Source: an uncultured Campylobacter sp. (GTDB lineage: Bacteria; Campylobacterota; Campylobacteria; Campylobacterales; Campylobacteraceae). From it: DNA of 7,642 nt. Both the position numbers and the translations under genes were made by a program. A model generated the notes under the pieces. That model was not told where the DNA came from. It saw only the letters and a list, made by a program, of their open reading frames with translations, and searched no databases. This document shows, one piece after another, positions 1 through 5,550 of the stretch; the stretch's first letter is position 1, and every line of letters begins with the position of its first letter. The stretch lies in contig NZ_CAJPRT010000037.1 in NCBI RefSeq assembly GCF_905373215.1, positions 1 through 7,642 of the forward strand, read 5' to 3'.

Positions 1-231
1 CCTCCACCACCGCCACCTCCTCGCGATGATTATTCTCGCAGGAGAAGTTCTAATAGTATGAGCGATAGCGAGATTGGCGGAAGCTCGCGCCGTAACATGC
101 CGGTGCCTATGCATATGGGAACGATCCGCTCAAAAAGATCCAGTAGCGTCACAAGCTTCGGCGACTGCGATCCGCAAAGCGGCAACTGCGCTAGCGTGGG
201 TGTAGGCGTGCAGGTAGATAGAGGGTTTTAA
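1..231 (+). CDS. 3' end of unidentified protein with polyproline run and Ser/Arg-rich tail (partial)
   Basis: The frame is open from the first base and ends at TAA 229-231, giving 76 residues of a protein whose start lies outside the window. It begins with seven consecutive prolines (1-21), followed by a low-complexity tail with about 15 serines and 9 arginines and two cysteines in CDPQSGNC (residues 56-63). It ends in GVGVQVDRGF. The prolines use three different codons (CCT, CCA, CCG), so the run is not a simple DNA repeat, which favours real coding. A terminator-like hairpin begins 15 bases after the stop. An internal ATG at 58 has an AGGAGAAG 10 bases upstream, but those bases read as Arg-Arg-Ser codons and I prefer the longer frame. 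Polyproline runs generally need elongation factor P for translation. I do not recognise the family; the tail looks disordered. The coding call is moderately sure and the function unknown. Confidence 0.6.
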   Translation, partial: PPPPPPPRDDYSRRRSSNSMSDSEIGGSSRRNMPVPMHMGTIRSKRSSSVTSFGDCDPQSGNCASVGVGVQVDRGF

Positions 232-246
232 AATTTAATTTTATGT

Positions 247-284
247 GGGCGGAATTTTATAATTTTATAATCGAGATTCCGCCC
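247..284 (+). terminator. Hairpin after the partial gene, probable terminator
   Basis: GGGCGGAAT (247-255) and ATTCCGCCC (276-284) form a perfect 9-bp stem around a 20-base AT-rich loop. It starts 15 bases downstream of the TAA at 229-231. The tract after the stem (GTTCTAAATTT) is only weakly U-rich, so this is not a textbook intrinsic terminator. It could also work on transcripts from the other strand, which run into an AT-rich tract on the left side. Confidence 0.5.
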
Positions 285-315
285 GTTCTAAATTTACGGC
301 TAAATTTTAAAATTT
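276..315 (+). repeat. Direct repeat copy 1 (about 40 bp)
   Basis: This 40-base segment aligns with 495-533 with four mismatches and one single-base gap. All four mismatches are C/T differences. Its first nine bases are also the right arm of the hairpin at 247-284. The two copies start 219 bases apart. Confidence 0.7.
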
Positions 316-494
316 CGTAACGTAGAATTTAAAATTTACGCAGGAGTTGCTCTGCGCTACGATAAAATTTCAAAGAATTTTGTAAATTTAATCGAGCCTC
401 GCGTGGTAAAATTTCAAGCCAAAATTTTACGTTAAAAATTCCGTGCCGCGTTTGGTCAAGATAAAATCTGCACTTTAAAATTTTAAATCCGAAC

Positions 495-533
495 ATCCCG
501 TCCGTTTTAAATTTATGGCTAAATTTTAAATTT
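495..533 (+). repeat. Direct repeat copy 2 (about 39 bp)
   Basis: This is the second copy of the segment at 276-315, sharing the core TAAATTTA-C/T-GGCTAAATTTT. No matching left hairpin arm lies upstream of this copy, so the hairpin is not duplicated with it. Confidence 0.7.
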
Positions 534-642
534 GCCTTTTCTACTCTCGCTAAATTCCGAAATTTTGCCCCGTCTTGCTGCTATTAAATTTTAAATTTGA
601 CCCAATTTAGCGCCTTAAATTCGTGAAATTTAATTTACAAAA

Positions 643-651
643 TAATATAAT
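643..651 (+). promoter_or_regulatory. Probable sigma-70 promoter (-10 box) for the ilvI-ilvH-lpxD operon
   Basis: TAATATAAT contains a perfect TATAAT hexamer at 646-651. No TTGACA-like -35 box sits at the usual distance, but the upstream DNA is strongly AT-rich, as is typical of Campylobacter housekeeping promoters, which depend mainly on the -10 element. The transcript would start near 658, leaving a leader of about 27 bases before the ATG at 685. That leaves no room for an attenuator leader peptide between this promoter and the gene. The leader holds AGGA at 674-677 as ribosome binding site, 7 bases before the start codon. Confidence 0.65.
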
Positions 652-684
652 CACAAAATTATTCCAACGAAACAGGATGGGCGT

Positions 685-2379
685 ATGAAAGAAATTAGCG
701 GATCGCAGATGATCGTGGAGGCGTTGCGGCAGGAGGGGGTCGAGGTGGTTTTCGGCTATCCGGGCGGCGCGGCGCTAAACATATACGATGAAATTTACAA
801 ACAAAAATACTTCAGACACATTTTGGTGCGCCACGAGCAGGCCGCGGCAATGGCTGCGGACGGATATGCGCGCGCTAGCGGCAAGGTCGGCGTGGCTGTC
901 GTCACGAGCGGACCAGGCTTTACCAACGCGCTTACGGGGCTTGCTACGGCGTATAGCGACAGCATCCCGATCGTGCTTATCAGCGGGCAGGTGGCGACCT
1001 CGCTTATCGGCACCGACGCCTTTCAAGAGATCGATGCGATCGGAATTTCACGCCCTTGCGTCAAGCACAACTATCTGGTTAAAACGATTGAAGAGCTGCC
1101 TAGAATTTTAAAAGAAGCCTTTTATATCGCTCGCAGCGGCAGACCTGGACCCGTGCACGTTGATATTCCCAAAGACGTAACGGCGAAGCTTGGAGTTTTT
1201 GAATATCCTAGCGAAATCAAGATGCAGACTTATAAGCCGAACTATAAGGGCAACGCTAAGCAGATCAAAAAAGCCGTCGAGCTAATCGCTAATTCCAAAA
1301 AACCTATCCTCTACATTGGTGGCGGTGTCATCAGCGCGGGCGCAAGCGAGCTGGTTCGCGAACTTAGCGAGTTTGCGCAGATTCCGGTCGTTGAAACCCT
1401 TATGGCGCTGGGAGCCGTGCGAAGCGATGATAAGCTAAATCTAGGCATGGTAGGAATGCACGGCAGCTACGCCGCAAATATGGCACTTAGCGAGTCTGAT
1501 CTGATAATCTGCCTGGGCGCGAGATTTGACGATCGCGTCACCGGCAAGCTTAGCGAATTTGGCAAAAACGCCAAGATCATCCACGTCGATATCGATCCTA
1601 GCTCGATCTCAAAAATAATAAACGCGGATTATCCGATCGTGGGCGACGTAAAATCGGTGCTAGAGGAGATGCTGCCGCGCATTAGAAGCGAGGTCAGCCC
1701 TGCAAATTTCGAGCAGTGGCGCGAGCTCATCCGCAAATACGATGAAATTCACCCGCTTAAATTTAATGACAGCGATGAAATTTTAAAGCCGCAGTGGGTT
1801 ATACAAAGTACCGCAAAAATCGCGGGCGAGGACGCTATCATCGCTACGGACGTGGGGCAGCATCAGATGTGGGTCGCGCAGTTTTATCCGTTTTGCAAGC
1901 CGCGCACTCTGCTAAGTAGCGGCGGGCAGGGCACGATGGGATACGGCCTCCCTGCGGCATTGGGCGCGAAGGCTTATGCGGGAGATAGACCTGTTATAAA
2001 TTTCAGCGGCGATGGTTCGATTTTGATGAATATCCAAGAGCTGATGACTGCGAGCGCGAGCGGCCTAAATGTCGTAAATATCGTATTAAACAACAATTTC
2101 TTAGGCATGGTGAGGCAGTGGCAGAGCCTATTTTACGGGCAGCGTTTCTCATCGACCGATCTTAGCTCGCAGCCTGATTTCGTAAAGATTGTCGAGGGCT
2201 TCGGCGGCGTGGGCTTTAGCGTTAGCACCAAAGCGGAATTCGAAGATGCGCTGAAGCAGGCTCTTGCGAGCAAAAAGGTAAGCGTCATCGAGGCTAAGAT
2301 CGATCGCTTCGAAAACGTCTGGCCGATGGTGCCCGCAGGCGGCGCGCTTTATAATATGATTTTTGAGCAGGAGTCGTAG
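685..2379 (+). CDS. ilvI: Acetolactate (acetohydroxyacid) synthase, large catalytic subunit
   Basis: This enzyme uses thiamine diphosphate (ThDP) to join two pyruvates into 2-acetolactate, or pyruvate and 2-ketobutyrate into 2-aceto-2-hydroxybutyrate. It is the first common step to valine, leucine and isoleucine, in the cytoplasm. The 564 residues match the family length (E. coli IlvI is about 574). Visible features: N-terminal ThDP domain (about 1-170) with GYPGGA at 24-29 and the catalytic Glu51 in RHEQ; a middle FAD-associated domain (about 190-325) with GGGV at 212-215 and GARFDDRVTGK at 278-288; and a C-terminal ThDP domain with GDGS at 442-445 and NNN at 469-471, the two ends of the Mg-ThDP motif. 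MVRQWQ at 475-480 contains the Trp linked in this family to 2-ketobutyrate preference and herbicide binding. The start is set by AGGA at 674-677. The regulatory-subunit gene begins one base after the stop. Databases may name it ilvB. Confidence 0.97.
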   Translation: MKEISGSQMIVEALRQEGVEVVFGYPGGAALNIYDEIYKQKYFRHILVRHEQAAAMAADGYARASGKVGVAVVTSGPGFTNALTGLATAYSDSIPIVLISGQVATSLIGTDAFQEIDAIGISRPCVKHNYLVKTIEELPRILKEAFYIARSGRPGPVHVDIPKDVTAKLGVFEYPSEIKMQTYKPNYKGNAKQIKKAVELIANSKKPILYIGGGVISAGASELVRELSEFAQIPVVETLMALGAVRSDDKLNLGMVGMHGSYAANMALSESDLIICLGARFDDRVTGKLSEFGKNAKIIHVDIDPSSISKIINADYPIVGDVKSVLEEMLPRIRSEVSPANFEQWRELIRKYDEIHPLKFNDSDEILKPQWVIQSTAKIAGEDAIIATDVGQHQMWVAQFYPFCKPRTLLSSGGQGTMGYGLPAALGAKAYAGDRPVINFSGDGSILMNIQELMTASASGLNVVNIVLNNNFLGMVRQWQSLFYGQRFSSTDLSSQPDFVKIVEGFGGVGFSVSTKAEFEDALKQALASKKVSVIEAKIDRFENVWPMVPAGGALYNMIFEQES

Positions 2380-2380
2380 G

Positions 2381-2851
2381 ATGAATAGCATAAGAAGAGT
2401 AATTTCGGTCGTCGTTACCGATGAGCACGGCGTTTTGTCGCGGATCTCGGGGCTTTTTGCGGGGCGCGGCTATAATATCGACAGCCTCACCGTTGCGCCG
2501 ATCCCAAATACCGGTCTATCGCGCCTTAGCATCGTCACTTCGGGCGACGAGCGCGTCATAGAGCAGATCACTAAGCAGCTTCATAAGCTGATCCCAGTCT
2601 ACAAGGTTATCGAGGATGCAAAATTCGTCGAAAAGGAGATGGTTTTGGTAAAGATCGCGCTGGGTGAAAATTTAGCGGGGCTTGATGCCGTTTTAAAAGC
2701 CTACAACGGCAGTATCGCAAATAGCGACGACAGCAAGATCGTCATTATGGCGTGCGACGATGCAGACCGCATCGACGGCTTTTTAAAGACGATAAAAAAA
2801 TACAATCCGATCGACATCGTCCGCGGCGGCAGCGTCGCGCTGGATATGTAA
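2381..2851 (+). CDS. ilvH: Acetolactate synthase, small regulatory subunit
   Basis: This is the ACT-domain subunit that activates the large subunit and, in studied homologues, confers feedback inhibition by valine. It has 156 residues (E. coli IlvH is 163). The N-terminal ACT domain (about 4-75) has HGVLSRISGLFAGRGYNIDS at 16-35; Gly17 and Asn32 correspond to the valine-site Gly14 and Asn29 of E. coli IlvH. The position of E. coli Asn11 is Asp14 here, a substitution I believe is also seen in other bacteria. KEMVLVKI begins the C-terminal domain. Only one base separates the ilvI stop (TAG 2377-2379) from this ATG, and the ribosome binding sequence (GCAGGAG, about 2367-2373) lies inside ilvI, so the subunits are probably translationally coupled. 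A frame extension to 2363 (MSRSRR) is possible but lacks a good binding site and lengthens the conserved N-terminus, so I reject it. Databases may name it ilvN. Confidence 0.96.
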   Translation: MNSIRRVISVVVTDEHGVLSRISGLFAGRGYNIDSLTVAPIPNTGLSRLSIVTSGDERVIEQITKQLHKLIPVYKVIEDAKFVEKEMVLVKIALGENLAGLDAVLKAYNGSIANSDDSKIVIMACDDADRIDGFLKTIKKYNPIDIVRGGSVALDM

Positions 2852-2860
2852 GCGGCGATA

Positions 2861-2876
2861 AAATTTAATCAAAGGA
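2861..2876 (+). promoter_or_regulatory. AT-rich leader plus Shine-Dalgarno before lpxD
   Basis: AAATTTAATCAAAGGA, continued by G as AAGGAG at 2872-2877, sits 5 bases before the lpxD ATG at 2883. The same 16 bases occur exactly before mdaB (4951-4966) and with one mismatch before the S51 peptidase gene (4195-4210). The upstream AT-rich part may act as a translation enhancer; that is inference. Confidence 0.7.
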
Positions 2877-2882
2877 GCGCAA

Positions 2883-3833
2883 ATGAAATTATCTAAAATT
2901 GCCGAAATTTTAAACATAGAGCTTAACGGAGCGGACGCGGAGATCACCGCAATCAATTCGCTTCAAAACGCAAGGCAAAGCGAGCTAAGCTACTGCGATA
3001 GCGACAAAAACGAGAAATTTTTATCCGCCACCAAAGCAGCCGCCGTGCTTGTAAAAATCGGCACCGTAGCTCCAAGCGGCGTGCGAGCGCTGGAGTGCGA
3101 AAACCCGCATCTAGCCTTTGCGATCCTAAGCGCGCATTTTGCTAAGCCGCTCATTCGCAGCGGCACGCCCGCAAAGATCGCCGCCAGCGCGCAGATTGGA
3201 CAGAACGTGCATATCGGCGTAAATTCCACGATCGGCGAGGATTGCGTCATTTTAAGCGGCGCGTATATCGGCGATGACGTGCATGTCGGAGACGGCTGCG
3301 TGATCCACGCAAACGCCGTCATCTACAACGACGCGGTCATCGGCGAGCGCTGCATAATTCACGCAAACGCCGTCATCGGAAGCGACGGCTTCGGCTACGC
3401 GCACACCAAAATGGGCGAGCATGTTAAAATTTATCACAACGGCAACGTCGTGCTGCAAGATGAGGTCGAGATCGGCGCGTGCACGACGATCGATCGCGCG
3501 GTATTTGGCTCAACGATCGTTAAGCGGGGCAGCAAGATCGACAATCTCGTTCAGATCGGGCACAACTGCGAGCTCGGACAAAACTGCCTCATCGTCTCTC
3601 AGGTAGGGCTCGCGGGCTCGACGACGCTCGGGCGCAACGTCGTGATGGGTGGACAGAGCGGCAGCGGCGGGCACGTAAGCGTGGGCGATTTCGTGCAGAT
3701 CGCGGCGCGCGGCGGCATAAGCAAGGATCTAGCGGGCGGCAAAAACTACGCGGGACAGCCTATAATGGAGCTTGGCGAGTGGTTCAAGCTGCAGGCTAAG
3801 ATCGTTAGATTTTTTAAAGATAAAAAGCACTAG
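2883..3833 (+). CDS. lpxD: UDP-3-O-(3-hydroxyacyl)glucosamine N-acyltransferase
   Basis: LpxD moves a 3-hydroxyacyl chain from acyl carrier protein to the 2-amino group of UDP-3-O-acylglucosamine, the third step of lipid A synthesis, in the cytoplasm as a homotrimer. The 316 residues fit the family, slightly shorter than E. coli LpxD. The N-terminal uridine-binding domain (about 1-90) contains ENPHLAFA at 73-80. A left-handed beta helix of hexapeptide repeats follows (about 97-280), then a C-terminal helical tail (about 293-316). His227 in QIGHNCELG and His264 in GSGGHVSVG match E. coli His239 and His264+12 (His276): the 37-residue spacing is identical, and His239 is the catalytic base. The start is fixed by AAGGAG 5 bases upstream. 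It lies 31 bases after ilvH and is probably cotranscribed, joining amino-acid and lipopolysaccharide synthesis in one operon. A nearly exact 21-bp internal repeat encodes IHANAVI twice (141-147, 159-165). Confidence 0.97.
   Translation: MKLSKIAEILNIELNGADAEITAINSLQNARQSELSYCDSDKNEKFLSATKAAAVLVKIGTVAPSGVRALECENPHLAFAILSAHFAKPLIRSGTPAKIAASAQIGQNVHIGVNSTIGEDCVILSGAYIGDDVHVGDGCVIHANAVIYNDAVIGERCIIHANAVIGSDGFGYAHTKMGEHVKIYHNGNVVLQDEVEIGACTTIDRAVFGSTIVKRGSKIDNLVQIGHNCELGQNCLIVSQVGLAGSTTLGRNVVMGGQSGSGGHVSVGDFVQIAARGGISKDLAGGKNYAGQPIMELGEWFKLQAKIVRFFKDKKH
3303..3377 (+). repeat. Internal 54-nt-period repeat inside lpxD
   Basis: CACGCAAACGCCGTCATC occurs exactly at 3306-3323 and again at 3360-3377. 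With the three bases upstream, 20 of 21 match. The period is 54 bases, or 18 residues, which equals three hexapeptides and thus one full turn of the beta helix. The protein repeat is expected for the fold; near-identity at the DNA level is less so. Confidence 0.8.
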
Positions 3834-3857
3834 CCGTTTTGCCTTGGCTGACTTGCC

Positions 3858-3887
3858 TTGATCGGTTCGGTCGATCGGCTTGTTTTT
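3858..3887 (+). terminator. Possible intrinsic terminator of the ilvI-ilvH-lpxD operon
   Basis: GATCG (3860-3864) pairs with CGATC (3872-3876) around the loop GTTCGGT, extended by two U-G wobbles, and is followed by CTTGTTTTT (run of five T at 3883-3887). The stem is short, and a few bases lie between it and the T run. It starts about 25 bases after the lpxD stop. Confidence 0.4.
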
Positions 3888-4044
3888 GATCGTTCGCTCT
3901 GATTGGCTCCCCTAGCCGGCTCAATCTAGCCAGCTCTCGTCGTTTCAGTGAAGTTTAAAACTGCCAGGTAGTTGGTGATCGCAGAGCAGCTGACGCTGCC
4001 ATCTAGTCTAGGCTTTAGCGTAGCTTGCAACCGCTGCGGCGGTA

Positions 4045-4070
4045 AATTTTGCCCTTTTATCGGCAAAATT
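4045..4070. other. Perfect 9-bp inverted repeat (hairpin)
   Basis: AATTTTGCC (4045-4053) and GGCAAAATT (4062-4070) form a perfect stem with an 8-base loop, CTTTTATC. No T run follows on the + strand. It may be a second terminator, possibly for minus-strand transcripts, or a structured leader for the downstream gene. Confidence 0.5.
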
Positions 4071-4177
4071 CTGTCCGCGCTATTTTTTATCGTGCGCTTG
4101 CTTTGTGGGTGCGGTAGAATTTGATCTACTCGTTTTGAAATACGTTTGCTCGCAGTCATTGCGGCCAAGCTTTACGA

Positions 4178-4194
4178 GCGCTTTAAATCAGCGC
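4178..4194 (+). other. Small hairpin just upstream of the S51 peptidase ribosome binding site
   Basis: GCGCT (4178-4182) and AGCGC (4190-4194) pair around the loop TTAAATC. The hairpin ends immediately before the AAATTTAATGAAAGGA leader and could affect ribosome access or mRNA stability. Five base pairs is short enough to be chance. Confidence 0.35.
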
Positions 4195-4204
4195 AAATTT
4201 AATG

Positions 4205-4210
4205 AAAGGA
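4205..4210 (+). promoter_or_regulatory. Shine-Dalgarno deciding the S51 peptidase start
   Basis: AAAGGA lies 6 bases before the ATG at 4217. The upstream in-frame ATG at 4202 overlaps this leader and has no binding site of its own, so translation most likely begins at 4217. Confidence 0.75.
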
Positions 4211-4216
4211 AAAACA

Positions 4217-4834
4217 ATGATAGAGATGTTTTTATGCTCCTATTTTGCGGGCGCAGCGACGCTTTTTGAGGACTATGCGAGACAAAATATCCGCGCTAAG
4301 GAGGTGCTTTTTATCCCGACTGCGGCAAACGTCGAGGAGTACCGAGACTACGTAGACGAGGCGAAAGAGGCGTTTGCCAAAATGGGCTTTGAGGTTCAAA
4401 TTTTAGACGTTTCCAAAGCGAGCGAGGCCGAAGCGAAGGCAAAGATCGGCACGGCGCAGGTGCTTTACGTAAGCGGCGGCAACACCTTTTATCTTTTGCG
4501 CGAGCTTAAAAAGAAAGGTCTTGCTGGCCTCATCGCAGATCGCGTCCGAAGCGGCGAGCTCGTATACGTGGGCGAGTCGGCAGGCGCGATGATCGCTGCA
4601 CCCAGCGTGGAGTACGCGAGCGCGATGGACAATGCGGGCGACTACGGGGCTGCGGCGCAAACAGGGCTTGATCTGGTGAAATTTTACCCCGTACCGCACT
4701 ACGGCGAGGAGCCGTTCGTGCAAAGCGCGGCTAAAATTTTAAAAGCTTACGGCGGCAAGCTAAATTTGGCACCGATAAATAACGCCGAAGCGATCGCAGT
4801 TCGCGGCGATAAATTTGAAATTTTAGGACGGTAA
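4217..4834 (+). CDS. Peptidase S51 family protein (dipeptidase E-like, class I glutamine amidotransferase fold)
   Basis: This is a 205-residue cytoplasmic protein of the family that includes PepE, an alpha-aspartyl dipeptidase (E. coli form about 229 residues). The sequence shows an N-terminal strand into FIPTAAN (32-38); SGGNTFYLL at 86-94, the glycine-rich segment that typically helps form the oxyanion hole; VGESAGA at 118-124 with the nucleophile Ser121 at the nucleophile elbow; and VPHYGEEP at 159-166 with His161 as probable catalytic base. Peptides with an N-terminal aspartate are the known PepE substrates; whether this subgroup uses them is inference. The start at 4217 is chosen from AAAGGA at 4205-4210; an ATG at 4202 would add MKGKT. 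The gene stands after a 383-base gap and 137 bases before mdaB, so it may have its own promoter. The family is sure; the exact substrate is not. Confidence 0.88.
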   Translation: MIEMFLCSYFAGAATLFEDYARQNIRAKEVLFIPTAANVEEYRDYVDEAKEAFAKMGFEVQILDVSKASEAEAKAKIGTAQVLYVSGGNTFYLLRELKKKGLAGLIADRVRSGELVYVGESAGAMIAAPSVEYASAMDNAGDYGAAAQTGLDLVKFYPVPHYGEEPFVQSAAKILKAYGGKLNLAPINNAEAIAVRGDKFEILGR

Positions 4835-4840
4835 ACTGCG

Positions 4841-4886
4841 GCGTAAAAGTAAAATTTAATAATTAAACGCTTCGTAAAATTTACGC
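4841..4886 (+). other. AT-rich inverted repeats between the S51 peptidase gene and mdaB
   Basis: GCGTAAA (4841-4847) and TTTACGC (4880-4886) are inverted copies. Between them TTTAAT-A-ATTAAA (4855-4867) is a perfect AT palindrome, and CGTAAA-A-TTTACG (4873-4885) is another. This may be a weak terminator or a regulatory site for mdaB. No clear promoter is visible in the 137-base gap. Confidence 0.35.
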
Positions 4887-4950
4887 TTACATTTGCGCAT
4901 AGGGCTGCGAGGTGAAATTTAACTTAGGTGTGCGAGTGTCGCTAACGAAT

Positions 4951-4966
4951 AAATTTAATCAAAGGA
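4951..4966 (+). promoter_or_regulatory. AT-rich leader plus Shine-Dalgarno deciding the mdaB start
   Basis: AAATTTAATCAAAGGA places AAAGGA (4961-4966) 5 bases before the ATG at 4972. The frame could begin at a GTG at 4912, but that would translate through this leader and add 20 residues not expected for the family. Confidence 0.8.
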
Positions 4967-4971
4967 TCAAA

Positions 4972-5550
4972 ATGAAAATACTACTTATTAACGGTGGGGC
5001 GCCGTTTAACGGCAAAGGCGGCAAGCTAAGCAAGACGCTGCACGAGCTAGCCAAAAAAACGCTACAAGCCTTAGGGCACGAAACGCGCGAAACTACGATA
5101 TTTGAGGGCTACGATATAGATGGTGAGGTAGAAAAATTTCTATGGATGGATGCTGTGATCTGGCAGATGCCCGCGTGGTGGATGGGCGAGCCTTGGCTAG
5201 TCAAAAAATACGTGGACGAGGTGTTTATGGGCGGCATAGGCAAGATAGTGGCAAACGACGGACGGCACAGCGCAAATCCAAACGACGGATACGGCACCGG
5301 CGGGCTGATAAAGGGCAAATCGCACATGATAAGCGTTACTTGGAATGCGCCGCTTCAGGCGTTTGAGAAGCCGGGCGATTTTTTCGAGGGCGTGGGCGTG
5401 GACGGCGTTTATCTGCATTTTCATAAGGCAAATGAGTTTTTAGGCACGAAAAGGCTGCCTACTTTTATGTGCAACGACGTCGTTAAAAACCCGGACGTAG
5501 AGCGTTTTATAAGAGATTACGAAGCGCATCTAAAAAAGGTTTTCGGCTAG
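4972..5550 (+). CDS. mdaB: NAD(P)H:quinone oxidoreductase MdaB
   Basis: MdaB is a soluble flavodoxin-fold enzyme that uses FAD and NADPH to reduce quinones by two electrons, which avoids semiquinone and superoxide formation. In Helicobacter pylori the homologue contributes to oxidative-stress resistance. The 192 residues equal the usual length (E. coli MdaB 193). Recognisable conserved stretches are the N-terminal strand and phosphate-binding loop (ILLINGGAPFNGKGGKL, 3-19), WQMPAWWMGEPW at 64-75 followed by VKKYVDEVF, GTGGL at 108-112, TWNAP at 123-127 and FFEGVGVDGVYL at 137-148. All match the E. coli protein closely as I recall it. The start at 4972 is set by AAAGGA 5 bases upstream and by family length. 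It is preceded by 137 bases of AT-rich DNA with inverted repeats and is probably transcribed separately from the ilv-lpxD operon. No redox operator can be identified from sequence alone. Confidence 0.95.
   Translation: MKILLINGGAPFNGKGGKLSKTLHELAKKTLQALGHETRETTIFEGYDIDGEVEKFLWMDAVIWQMPAWWMGEPWLVKKYVDEVFMGGIGKIVANDGRHSANPNDGYGTGGLIKGKSHMISVTWNAPLQAFEKPGDFFEGVGVDGVYLHFHKANEFLGTKRLPTFMCNDVVKNPDVERFIRDYEAHLKKVFG

Larger units (their letters stand above)
232..684. other. AT-rich intergenic region with dense AAATTT motifs
   Basis: I see no gene in this 453-base gap on either strand. It holds the hairpin at 247-284, a diverged direct repeat (276-315 and 495-533) and the ilvI promoter at its right end. 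By eye it contains about 17 copies of AAATTT, many inside longer AAATTTTAAATTT tracts. The 15-mer TAAATTTTAAATTTG occurs exactly twice, at 520-534 and 585-599. AAATTT is its own reverse complement, and such A-tracts can bend DNA. The density may be the compositional habit of this genome rather than a specific regulatory array. Confidence 0.7.
3834..4216. other. Intergenic region between lpxD and the S51 peptidase gene
   Basis: I see no convincing gene in this 383-base gap. It contains a weak terminator-like hairpin (3858-3887); a near-tandem repeat, CTAGCCGGCT (3912-3921) and CTAGCCAGCT (3926-3935); a short hairpin GCAGC-TGAC-GCTGC (3986-3999); a perfect 9-bp hairpin (4045-4070); a possible -10 box TAGAAT (4115-4120) inside the imperfect palindrome GTAGAATTTGATCTAC (4114-4129); and a small hairpin before the next gene (4178-4194). 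An 80-codon minus-strand frame at 3926-4168 has no recognisable product. Base composition is less AT-rich than the gap before ilvI, so it could be decayed coding sequence, but I cannot show that. Confidence 0.6.

Noticed and set aside
677..688. Mini reading frame ATG-GGC-GTA-TGA overlapping the ilvI start codon, as a possible coupling or leader peptide.
   Set aside because: It has three sense codons only, its ATG lies inside the ribosome binding sequence, and it has no run of branched-chain amino acid codons.
775..1111. Several frames on both strands inside ilvI, with similar ones inside ilvH, lpxD, the S51 peptidase gene and mdaB.
   Set aside because: They overlap strongly conserved enzyme coding sequence in other phases and show no family features.
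3926..4168. 80-codon minus-strand frame between lpxD and the S51 peptidase gene.
   Set aside because: No recognisable protein, no clear ribosome binding site, and it overlaps hairpins and a promoter-like site.
4912..4971. GTG start adding 20 residues to MdaB.
   Set aside because: It would translate through the AAATTTAATCAAAGGA leader and exceed the normal family length; ATG 4972 has a well-placed AAAGGA.
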